Positions 10,503 to 19,776 of a DNA stretch of 64,000 nucleotides are shown one piece after another; positions within the stretch are counted from its first letter, which is position 1; each line of letters starts with the position of its first letter. Made by a program: the position numbers and the translations under genes. The notes below the pieces were generated by a model. That model saw only the letters and a list, made by a program, of their open reading frames with translations. It searched no databases and had not been told where the DNA came from. The stretch is from Hirundichthys speculiger (taxonomy: Eukaryota; Chordata; Actinopteri; Beloniformes; Exocoetidae), in contig JAGFBZ010001567.1 of the NCBI GenBank assembly GCA_018398805.1, positions 1 through 64,000 of the forward strand. Reading direction: 5' to 3'.

Positions 10503-11552
10503 TCACGCCAGTAGTGGGTGGGTCTCCCGATCCTTGGGAGGATTGGATGGACCCGACCCTTGAGCAAGTTCTTGCATTGCTTTGACCATGCGCTCGAGGA
10601 GGTCGTCTTCCCTCCTTCGCTTCCCCCTTTTCTTGGTGTAGCTTAGGCTTACGCCCTCGTGCTCACCTGGTCGTGTGAGAGTCTGGTCAGAGTGGTCTCC
10701 CGTCCCTGTCTGGGCATCATTCTCGGGCCAGCTTTCTGCCTGACTCCAGGGCTGGCGCCGGGGGCCGCCTACTTGGGCCTTCTGATCTTCAGGCAGACGA
10801 GGCTGGCGGCGTCTCCTGGGCCCTGAGTCAGGCTCAGCGGAGCACTTGAGAATTTCCCAGTCCATATGTTCCAGGGTGTCATCTTCGCCTGTCCGAACTG
10901 CTAACACCTGGGGACCACTCTCTGGAAGCCGGTTTGGGCTTGCCCGTGCTTCCCATGCAAATTGGGCATACCTCCTAATTTCTCGCATTGGGAGGTCTCG
11001 GGTTTTACACTGCATAGTGACATCAACCCTCAGGCTTTCGTGGAGATTGTGAACAAACAACGATTTAAACGCTTGTTCCTCCTCTAAGCCTGGTGCACTA
11101 CGCCCCTGGAAGTAGGCGGCCCGAAGACGCCAGTAGTACTCCCGGGGTGACTCAGACTTCTTTTGCATAATAGCAAATGCGCCGATAGTTGCTGAGGTCT
11201 GGTCTGTATACAGGGAGTATTCTTCCCGCAGGGCTCGGCAGAGCGCCGAATAGCCCTCCCTGATTTCCAGCGGGAGGGTCTCTATGAAAACATGGACGCT
11301 CCTCGTCGTAGTTTTCCAAATCAATTTTAGTTTCTCACGGGGCGAGGCCTGGGGAAGGTCAAGCAGACACTGTTCCACCTCCCGGAGGTAGTCGTCGATG
11401 TTCGACTCTCTGTGGTGGGGATCGAACCGCTCGATATCTCTGGCAAGAGACTCAAGCTGGCGGGTTCGAAGACCCTGCCTGTGGGCCAAGCTGGAATCCT
11501 CCGAGTTTTCATCAGAGTGTTCCCAGGGCATGCGGTCGTTGTATCGTGGCAA
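10503..11552 (-). CDS. Gag-like capsid region, C-terminal half
   Basis: A 349-codon open stretch with no ATG at its head (TTG at 11552), so it is the continuation of a longer product. Residues about 36-240 form a helical, charged region with motifs typical of retroelement Gag capsid domains: FDPHHRESNIDDYLREVE, then FIETLPLEIR, then SPREYYWRLRAAYFQG, then LFVHNLHESLR. These resemble the gag-like proteins often annotated near fish LTR elements. The C-terminus has the basic run KKRGKRRRED and no CCHC zinc knuckle. It ends in TGA followed directly by CTAGG, and the protease-like frame continues in phase. Confidence is high for Gag-like, low for family. Confidence 0.8.
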   Translation of the reverse strand: MPRYNDRMPWEHSDENSEDSSLAHRQGLRTRQLESLARDIERFDPHHRESNIDDYLREVEQCLLDLPQASPREKLKLIWKTTTRSVHVFIETLPLEIREGYSALCRALREEYSLYTDQTSATIGAFAIMQKKSESPREYYWRLRAAYFQGRSAPGLEEEQAFKSLFVHNLHESLRVDVTMQCKTRDLPMREIRRYAQFAWEARASPNRLPESGPQVLAVRTGEDDTLEHMDWEILKCSAEPDSGPRRRRQPRLPEDQKAQVGGPRRQPWSQAESWPENDAQTGTGDHSDQTLTRPGEHEGVSLSYTKKRGKRRREDDLLERMVKAMQELAQGSGPSNPPKDRETHPLLA

Positions 11553-12554
11553 GGGTCGCTCATTCCACTGGGGTGGAGAGAGCGGCCGTATCGGGTGACT
11601 GCGTGATGTGTGGAACTCATGGTTAAGTTCCGGTTCGAGGGGGCGGAGACCACTGTGTCGTCGATCATCACGCCTAGGGCGGGGAGGGGGCGGGGAGGTG
11701 ACGTCAACTTGTCCAGGTAGGCTGCCTTGTGGTTGCGGTTGCCTGTCATGGCCCTTCGCGGAACTGAGCCCTCGGCATGTGCTGCTCGTCTAGATGGGGG
11801 CTCCTGATGGCCATCCCATGTTACTAGATCGGAGGCTGCACTGTCAGGCGCTTCCCAACGTTTTGGCTCAGGCCTGGGGAGGGGGGTGACGGGGGAGGGC
11901 CTCGCGGGGCCTCGCATGTCACACCACTCTAGCGTTGGCGCTTTGACCTGCCCACGCGTACCCTGGCACTCTGAGGGTTGGGGGCGAGCTGCTAGCCTCG
12001 CTTGGGTAGCAGCTGCCGGGGCTGGCCCGTCATTGAAGGCTCCCTGCGGAGAAAGACCAGCATAGGCGTCTTCCTGGCTGACGGGTGAGTCTGACCTCTC
12101 ATCCCCCTCCGGGCCTAGGGTGCCCGAGGGGGGGTCATCAGAGTTGGTCCTCTGTCGACGTTCACGATCCTTTGTTTGGATCCTGTTGATTTCCGCCCTC
12201 ATGTCTGTGATTTCTCGTCGCAGGACTGAGTTTAGGTCCTGCTCTTCCTCATATTTTTGCTGCAGTCGCCTAAGCTGATCTATGTGTTCTGTAACCTGAA
12301 GCTCAGCTTTGCGTTGCCATAGTAAACGCCAGCTGTCCCAGCACCTCTGAGATACTGGCTCGTCTGGTTGGATTCTTGATAAAACTGACCAACCGCTGTA
12401 TCCTGTTATCACAGGTTGAGAGGTTGTAACTGTTTAACAGATCTCGGTCGTCTAACGAGAGATCGATGAGCTGGGCGACTACCTCTTGCGAGTCCATGTA
12501 TGCTGGGCTTGGGGAGACCCTAGCCTCCCTCTCGCTAGCTCTTGGACTACTCAT
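11553..12554 (-). pseudogene. Gag-like N-terminal region, frame-broken
   Basis: Begins at an ATG (12554) about 150 bp inside the 5' LTR and reads 83 codons (N-terminal MSSPRASEREARVSPSP). The better continuation then moves to another frame (open 12412-11327), where ELQVTEHIDQLRRLQQKYEE followed by a Glu/Arg-rich stretch looks like a coiled coil, then a long Pro-rich linker. Near 11550-11600 the coding signal returns to the original frame, in which the capsid-like part lies. Two compensating shifts suggest small indels, either mutations or homopolymer sequencing errors. The linker between coiled coil and capsid is the least certain part. Confidence 0.6.
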
Positions 12555-12682
12555 GTTGCTTAGTTCTGAGAAGTTGGGTACTTAGTACCAATAAATTAAG
12601 GATGACAATTTCTGGGAAATTATTATGACTTAAAATAATCAATTATTTTACACAGACCCGCAGCAAAGCTGGTATGTTAGTA
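12555..12682 (-). other. LTR-element leader between primer-binding site and gag
   Basis: About 130 bp of AT-rich leader. Packaging signals are expected in this position, but none can be identified by eye. Confidence 0.45.
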
Positions 12683-12701
12683 GCCCTCACACTGGGCACC
12701 A
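12683..12701 (-). promoter_or_regulatory. Primer-binding site
   Basis: On the minus strand TGGTGCCCAGTGTGAGGGC lies four bases inside the 5' LTR. It resembles the common retroviral primer-binding site complementary to the 3' end of tRNA-Lys(1,2), with a few mismatches and one extra G. Position and the TGG start support the call; the tRNA identity is tentative. Confidence 0.75.
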
Positions 12702-12705
12702 TTTA

Positions 12706-13148
12706 TGTTGTGCAATAAGGCGTATAATGTGCTCGTTTAGTCCAAAAAGGGTTATTATCAACCGTCTTGAGGGGCAGTTGCTAATAACCAGAAATTTAAT
12801 AAAATGAAACGGGGCACCACCTGATAAATCAGGAAAAAGGACTAAATGGCATAATCAGTCTCAAAATGGCTGTTGTTCGATGCGTGCCAGCCTGTGACCA
12901 GGTGTGGCGCTATCGAGCAACAGAGAAGATGTGAGTCCGAGCACAGACCTCTTCAACCAGCCAATGTTGCAAAACTGTAATAAAATAACCACAGACAACT
13001 TCTCTCATTAGAATATCAGAATTTATTAACACAAATATTTAAAGGAACAAACACTTGAATTAAGATCCTGATATCTACTGGCTAAAAGATGACTAAAGCT
13101 AACAGAAGCAAATCAAACATTCAAAGGAAACCAGTGTGAACCTATATA

Positions 13149-13199
<51 letters not shown>

Positions 13200-14617
13200 T
13201 GTGTGTGTGTGTGTGTCTGTGTGGATGGGTATGAGAGGGGTGTTTTAAGATGGCCGCCGGGTCTCGCGGTATGGCGCCCAAGATGGCGGACGGAGTCACG
13301 TTGTGGTCCCGCCTTAACCAAGATGGCCGCCGACTCGCGCGATAGGCCGGCACAAGATGGTGGCGAGATCACGTGGTGTTCTCGCCCGAAGGTGTTAGTA
13401 TGGAGACAGAGGAAAGGCAGAACACAGTCCACGAATAAAGGTGATTTCTAGCCACCGCAGTGATCGCTCTGAGGATTTCCACAGGTCGAGGAGCGCGGAG
13501 CAACTCTGCACTTCTCTCCTGACTGTTGTTTGAAATCACAGCGCGACCAGCTGATGGCGAGGAAACACCGCGATCACGTGGACAGACACGCACCGGCGAG
13601 GACCGGTGGGCTCAATCGTAACCAGTAACTGGTGATTAAATGAGTAATTCTGTGACCAGCAACCGCGACCCGTCGCTCTCACAGATACAGCAGTGTGGAT
13701 CACTCCACAGAGCTGCTCTGGTTCTGAACCGAGAACGGCGAGCGGGGTTGCTGCCGGCAATGATACAGTGTATGGATTACGGCGGACCGACGGTCCGGTT
13801 CTAACATGTACAAACACAGAAAACTGTATTGGTAAACAGCTAACTAAGCTCTGCCCAGAACACTAAAGCCTCTTACTTGTTCGCTCTGGGAAGCGATCGG
13901 TGGCGTTGAAGTGTCCGGGGAAAAGGTGATCGTGCTTTGGGGCGGCTTCGTCGGTCTTTCGTTTCACGCTCCGGGGGTGTTCCGGAGCGGCTCTGCTTCG
14001 TCCGGGCCTGGTTCCTCGGCTCCAGTGGGGGGTGCAGGCGGCGTGACCGATCCTCCGTTCAGCGCATTCTGCAGCAGCGTCTCCCGTCGGGTACCGTGCC
14101 TCTCTCACGCCGATGCGCGGGTCACTTCTTGGTACGGGTATGGGGCGCGTCGACCGGTCTTTCTGTAGCCGGCGGCTGGCTGGCGCGTTACTGGGAGGCC
14201 TCGTGGTCGCTGGCTCGGGGCTGCGGCCAGGAAAGGTTTCCTTGAGTCAGGAGTGGAGTCCAGGAGAAGAGGAGAGGGGCCGGAGTGGAAGCGAGGGTGG
14301 AAGCAAGAGAGTTTACGCTCCGCGGTGGTCGCAGGAGCGGCTCGGCTTGTCCTGACTTTCGTGGGTGCAGGTCAGAGAGCGGAGAAGCAAGAGAGCGATC
14401 TAGAGCGATCAGCGCGTTCACTCTGTTTTTAAGTGGCGGGTCTGCGATCCGCCTCGTTTGGGGAACCCCGCTGAGACTAGGGCTCGCGGCCACTGAGAGG
14501 CCGTGACATCACGTTCACACCTAGGTGGTGAACTTGCAAGGAGTGCTGGGGATTAGAGTTTTTTAAAGATTTCCTTTGTCTTTCTTTGTCTCTGTGATCA
14601 CATGGTGTGGCCCAACA
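12706..14617 (-). mobile_element. 5' LTR of nested LTR retroelement
   Basis: A 1,912-bp copy with ends TGTTG...CAACA. Relative to 6935-8841 I noted only about five substitution-like differences, for example C/A in the CCGCAG region, CCCGGA/GCGCGGA, and GTGGC/GCGGC. There are roughly ten single-base indels, many in homopolymers, and one 8-bp local duplication near 14401. The near-identity indicates a recent insertion. The U3 promoter should lie toward 14617, but no TATA box could be assigned confidently. AATAAA on the minus strand lies at 13022-13027. Confidence 0.93.
13152..13217 (+). repeat. TG microsatellite in 5' LTR
   Basis: TG run with one GTGGTG interruption, the partner of the run at 7381-7447. 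Confidence 0.95.
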
Positions 14618-14621
14618 CTGG
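14618..14621. other. Target-site duplication CTGG, right copy
   Basis: The four bases after the right LTR end CAACA repeat those before the left LTR (6931-6934). Confidence 0.85.
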
Positions 14622-15465
14622 GTTGGGATTGGGCCTGTGCTTCCTGAAATCAATCACCAGCTCCTTAGTCTTTGTGATGTTAAGCTGGAGATGATTTAGG
14701 TCACACCATTCCACAAACCTGTCCACTACTCCTCTGTACTCAGCCTCCTGATCTCTGCTGATGCAGCCCACGATGGCAGAGTCGTCTGAGAACTTCTGCA
14801 GATGGCAGGACGGTGAGCTGTATCTGAAGTCCGAGGTGAATAGTGTGAACAGGAATGGAGACAGGACCGTTCCTGAGGAAACCCCCGTGCTGCTCGCAAT
14901 TGGGTCTGATGAGATGTTCTGCAGCCTCACATACTGTGGCCGGCGTGTGAGGTAGTCGGTGATCCAGGCCACCAGTGGAGCATCCAGCTGCATGTCCAGC
15001 AGCTTAGTCCTCAGGAGGGCAGGTCGGACGGTGTTAAAAGCACTAGAAAAGTAAAAAAACATGACTCTCGTGCTGCTGCCGGCCTGCTCCAGATGAGTAT
15101 AAGCCCTGTTCAGCAGGAAGAGGATGGCGTCCTCCACAGCAATGCGAGGCTGATAAGCGAACTGCAGGGGGTCCAGTGATGTTTTGGTCAGGGAGCGTAA
15201 GTGCTTCAGAACCAGACGCTCCATTGACTTCATGACGTGTGAGGTCAGGGCCACTGGTCTGTAGTCACTGAGGGTGGTTGGGTGCTTTCTCTTGGGGACA
15301 GGAACAATGCAGGATGTTTTCCATCTGGAGGGGAAGACCATCAGGCTCAGGCTCAGGTTGAAGATGTGCTTGAAGACCGCACACAGCTGTACAGCACAGC
15401 CTTTAAGCACTCTTGGACTGAGACCATCAGGGCCTGCAGCTTTGCCTGGTCGTAGCCTGCTGAAC
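14618..15465 (-). mobile_element. LINE RT fragment, 5' part (catalytic domain), inactive
   Basis: The minus strand encodes a reverse transcriptase core starting at FSRLRPGKAAGPDG (15465 inward) and including SDYRPVALTSHVMK, FAYQPR, WITDYLTRRPQYV and TVLSPFLFTLFTSDF. The first catalytic motif, normally F-x-D-F-S-S-A-F-N, reads FFYFSSAFN (Tyr at 15051-15053), so an essential Asp is lost. The [YF]ADD motif reads FSDD, and PQG before TVLSP is changed to SSG. It is therefore an inactive copy. Its 3' end at the CTGG site continues in phase with the fragment ending at 6934. It belongs to an L2/CR1/Rex1-like clade; exact family not assigned. ORF1 and the endonuclease are absent. Confidence 0.9.
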
Positions 15466-15983
15466 TAAGGGTTTTAGGTCTGGGGTTAGGGGTTTTAGGT
15501 CTGGGGTAGGGTTAGGTCTGGGGTTAAGGGTTTTAGGTCTGGGGTTAGGGTTTTAGGTCTGGGGTTAAGGGTTTTAGGTCTGGGGTTAGGGGTTTTAGGT
15601 CTGGGGTTAGGGTTTTGGTCTGGGGTTAAGGGTTTTAGGTCTGGGGTTAGGGGTTTTAGGTCTGGGGTTAGGGGTTTTAGGTCTGGGGTTAGGGGTTTTA
15701 GGTCTGGGGTTAAGGGTTTTAGGTCTGGGGTTAGGGGTTTTAGGTCTGGGGTTAAGGGTTTTAGGTCTGGGGTTAAGGGTTTTAGGTCTGGGGTTAAGGG
15801 TTTTAGGTCTGGGGTTAGGGGTTTTAGGTCTGGGGTTAAGGGTTTTAGGTCTGGGGTTAAGGGTTTTAGGTCTGGGGTTAAGGATTTTAGGTTTGGGGTT
15901 AAGGGTTTTAGGTCTGGGGTTAAGGGTTTTAGGTCTGGGGTTAAGGGTTTTAGGTCTGGGGTTTGGGGTTTGGGGTTTGGGAT
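15466..15983 (+). repeat. 21-bp TTAAGGG-like minisatellite, right block
   Basis: Same units as 6244-6476, about 24 copies, ending in GGGGTTTGGGGTTTGGG variants. It starts with TAAGGG, completing the unit broken at 6476. The 134-residue minus-strand frame (NPRPKTL repeats) is a repeat artefact. Confidence 0.93.
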
Positions 15984-16872
15984 TGAGAACGTTGCTTTTC
16001 CAGCCCTCCATTTGGTCTCCGCTGAAATATCTTTATTAACAAGATACTGATGACTTGTAGATTAAGGAGAATTTACATTTAAATCTCATTCTAAATCTAG
16101 TGACTGTATATAGATGCTTTTGTTGATCTCTTGACTAGATTAAAGTAGTTATAGTCATACAGTCGTACCAGATAAGTGACTATTGTTTGGAAAGACTTGG
16201 AAGAACATGCAGATGTGCTTTATAGAAGACAACAGTTTAGACACACATCCAAGGATAGATTTATCCTGGATAAATCTATCCTGGTCCGGACCAGAATGAA
16301 TCTATTCTGGTCCGGACCAGAATAACCACTTTTGTGGTTCTGCTGCTCTCCTGTTACCTTTCTCTCACCTGTCTACATTTAGTTTTTACAGGAAAGTTGT
16401 AATTCAGCATTATGATCCTCATTATATTCAGTCCATTTAGGATGTAATTATAAAAGTTGAGGAAGGCTTCTTTGATATTTTATTACCTTTCTTCATTAAA
16501 TTAAACTCCAGTGTAGTCTGGGCCTCTCAACTTCATGACCGACATTAAGAGTTTTGTTGTTTTGTAGATGATCTCTTTAAGTTTATCCCATAAACTGAGC
16601 TGTTACCTGTTCAGTCTGCTGTCTGGAAGTTTATTAATTACTGATCCCTCTTTTCTTTAATAGTTGGTGTTTAATCTCATACGTCTCCGTTATAAGCTGT
16701 TGTTAATTTAGTGAAATTAACACTAGTTACAGTTAGACCGGGTCAGTCCAGTTACAGCCGGACCGACCCGGTCACGTCCTGCTAACCGGCCCGGCGCTCA
16801 TGGACCTGAACGAGCCGGAACCAAAGCAGGATTTGGATTTCTCTAAATTCTACTTTCAGCAGGCCTCAGGAA
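15984..16872. other. Unassigned DNA with palindromes
   Basis: AT-rich unique sequence. It contains the palindrome cluster at 16253-16320. No coding support. Confidence 0.45.
16253..16320. repeat. Cluster of three perfect palindromes
   Basis: GGATAGATTTATCC and its reverse complement (16253-16266, 16268-16281) are separated by one base. They are followed by two copies of the self-complementary CTGGTCCGGACCAG (16281-16294, 16307-16320). The cluster could extrude as adjacent cruciforms. Confidence 0.85.
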
Positions 16873-16874
16873 CC

Positions 16875-16907
<33 letters not shown>
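16873..16907 (+). repeat. (CAA)n microsatellite
   Basis: About eleven ACA/CAA units, essentially pure. Confidence 0.93.
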
Positions 16908-18934
16908 TTTCATCACTAAAACAGCATTAAATCCACATTCAGTAATGAGCCCACGACAGGTTCTCACTCATCTCTGTTTTCAGACTCTATAAACTAACTA
17001 TAGTTAAACTATAAACTAAGATAAACTAAAAATACAATAAACCATGTGCCAATGGACACCGGTTTTATATATGAGGATGGACCTTTGTGAACGTCAACAT
17101 CTTCACTGGATAACCAACCAAGCAAATAAAGAACGGTTTTAAACCTTTAATTAAACCTTTAATGAACCTGGTCCAGACCAGAATGAACCTTTAATTCATC
17201 AACGTATGTTCACGTATACGGTTCAGACATGAGCGCTTCAACATCAATATTTATTTCATTTGTGCTCTGACAGCTCAACTTTGACTTAATACAATTAGAT
17301 TTTTCTTATTTACAGTTACAGTTACAGGGAAATTCCACTGTTTAAGAAAGAAAAGAAGAAAAATCTATTTAAAACAGCTGTAATTAAACGTTTATCTCAT
17401 CACTGGTGTCTGTCCGGACTGATAAATGTGTCTCCTCCCCACCAGCTGGAGTTTGTCAATGACACAGCAGCATGTTGTTGCTACGGGAACAGGAGATAAA
17501 TGTTTCACCAGGACCTCCAGTAAATACATGTAAAAATACAAGTAAAAATAACTGGTCCTCAAGTCTGAGAAAGAGACGAAGACCAAAGGGAGTTAACATT
17601 CACCAACAAAGAGTTAATTAAAATCTGAGCGGTGATGACATCACGACTGAGGCAGCTGATCTCAACCACACCTCAGCGTTTACCTCCACCTGCGAGGACC
17701 AACCCAGAGCAGAAATAAAATATATAAAAGAGATAAAAGTCACAGCAGACCAAGCAGCAGCGGAAAATGCTCCTGAAGACAGAACAGTTCCAGAGAAGAC
17801 CACCGTCCAAAGATGAGCAACCTGAGACCCTCCAGCCAATCAGGATCCAGCTGGGGCATGGCTGAGGAGGAAGAAACCTCTGTGGCTCCACTCACCTGGT
17901 CACTAGTACAGATCAAAGATGACCTGATAGACTGACTCAGCAGGATGAAGAGTCCCTGACCGTGAAAGCATCTAGAGATGGATCAGCAGCAGTGAATACC
18001 AAATCCAGTCTGTGACTGTTGTGTTCATGTCAACGTCGTAACAACGTTGGAACTAAATTCATTTCAGTGAACTGAAACCACTTCTGCCTCCGTGTTAACG
18101 GTCTATGATCCAGCTGGAGCCTCCAGGAAGGAGATCTGAGAGATCTCTACTGGACCCACCAACCCTTCACCTGGTAAAACTGCTCCTGATGATTTCACTC
18201 TGCCTCAGTTACATCTACGGAAACACAATTTACACGGACGCAAGTATTTAATTTCTGTTATCATCATTGCTGTGGCAAATCACAGCCTGCCTCTGGATGA
18301 CATTAATAAAACAGAGCTCCTCCTCCTTTAGGAGAAAATAACAGTCATCATGGTGATAACAGCTCTCTGTCCTGCTCTGATGGAGCTTTTAAGGAGAAAC
18401 GCTGGACCAACCGTCTGCTGTAAAGACTGTCACCTCTGTAAAGTCTTTGTTTGGAGGTCAGGGGTCAAGCTGTGTTGTTTCATTACTAAAATGGTTTTAT
18501 AGTCAAAGGCAAAAACGTGCTCCGGTGTGATGTTTCTGTCATGGCGACCCTGATGGTCCTCATCCTGGTGTCAGGGAGCATTTTTAAGGTTCTGCCTCAT
18601 CGACTGGATCCATGAGATTACAGGTTTACCTGAAGGCAGTCTCTTCATTTAAAAATGTTTACCTGATGTCTCACTTTGACTGAAGACCAGGACCAGGACT
18701 ACTTCAGCAGGACCGAGTCTGTATTTAACACAAACAGGAGGATTTCTGTGGCTGGACGCCACAGAAATTCCTGAGGAAGCAGAAACGAGAATAAGCTGCT
18801 AAACAGACCAGACAGGATGTAGAGCCTGAGGTCCAACACCAAACCAAGACTGAGCTGTCTGGGATGGAGGGAGGACGGGGTATTTAACGGAAAACTGGAT
18901 GAAGCAAGAGCGAGCCAGGTGCATCAGGGGCCTG

Positions 18935-18935
<1 letters not shown>
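16908..18935. other. Unassigned DNA, about 2 kb
   Basis: Unique-looking sequence without a supported gene. Frames at 17392-17891 on the minus strand contain hydrophobic stretches but no start context, domain or splice structure that would support a protein. Confidence 0.4.

Positions 18936-18968
<33 letters not shown>
18936..18968 (+). repeat. 33-base poly-G run
   Basis: An uninterrupted G run of about 33 bases. It should form G-quadruplex structure, and its exact length is unreliable in most sequencing. Confidence 0.9.
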
Positions 18969-19776
18969 CTGAGGGTCCACGCACCCACATGACACACGAG
19001 CACTCAAGCAACCCAGCAACAGAGAAAAGAGGATCCCAACAAAAACCCTCTGAACTGTTGACACACAACCTCCACAGGCTGATGTCACGGTGACGCGTCT
19101 GTTGTGGTATTTTATTTTGAAAATCCACCTCATTCTGTGGCGGTTGTTCTCAGAGAGGAGCATCCGTGTGGTTTCTCCAAAAAAACATTCCAATAAAACA
19201 TCAGGGTAAGTTTATAACCTGAACTTTATTTTCAGGATGCCAATCATCCTAAGAAGCCCAGAGTGTCCCCCAAACCAAACCTGGCAGGTGCCTCAGAGCA
19301 TCACCTGTCAATCACTGCTACCATGACAACAGTGGAGTCGTGGTTGAAGCCCGGCGGCCGCGCTGCTGGAAACACGGAGGAACCAGAATCAAAGGAGGTC
19401 TGACAGTTTTAACACCGAAGACACCGTGGAAGTTCCCCAGCAGGGTCACTGTTGGACCTTCTCTTTATGGAGAAAAGTTCTGGTTCAGGTCATCTGAAGA
19501 TCCGTTTGAGAACAGACGTTATTATGATCCAGGAGAGACGCTTCAACATCATGTGACCAATCACAGTTAACATACCTGTTTCCTTTTTATTTCCAGATAG
19601 TTGAGAGACCAGCGTTTAAAACGGTTACAACGTAATAAAACAGACGATGACACAGAGCTGCTCTTTATTTCACACAAAAATACTTTGGAGATAATTTGGT
19701 TTAAATAAAAGAAAAAGTTTTACAGTTGCTGAAAAAACTAAGTGAATCTTTGTTCCACAGCACATCCATGTAACCA
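18969..19776. other. Unassigned DNA
   Basis: No feature supported. A 76-codon plus frame at 19340-19570 has no recognised domain. Confidence 0.4.

Larger units (their letters stand above)
6935..14617 (-). mobile_element. 7.7-kb pol-less LTR retroelement (gag + protease-like frame)
   Basis: A complete LTR-bounded element on the minus strand: 5' LTR 12706-14617, primer-binding site 12683-12701, gag-like region 12554-10503, protease-like frame to 9441, polypurine tract 8842-8850, 3' LTR 6935-8841, and 4-bp target duplications CTGG. The internal part is only about 3.9 kb. I see no reverse transcriptase, RNase H or integrase motif, so it cannot be autonomous. Large LTRs plus gag/protease suggest a deletion derivative mobilised in trans. 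Whether it derives from a Gypsy-type element or an endogenous retrovirus cannot be decided by eye. Confidence 0.9.

Noticed and set aside
14598..15410. Functional host reverse transcriptase gene
   Set aside because: It is a LINE fragment with the first catalytic Asp replaced by Tyr, no 5' part, and split by another element.
17392..17891. Hydrophobic minus-strand frames as membrane proteins
   Set aside because: No ATG context, signal, domain or conserved pattern; hydrophobicity follows from AT- and T-rich composition.
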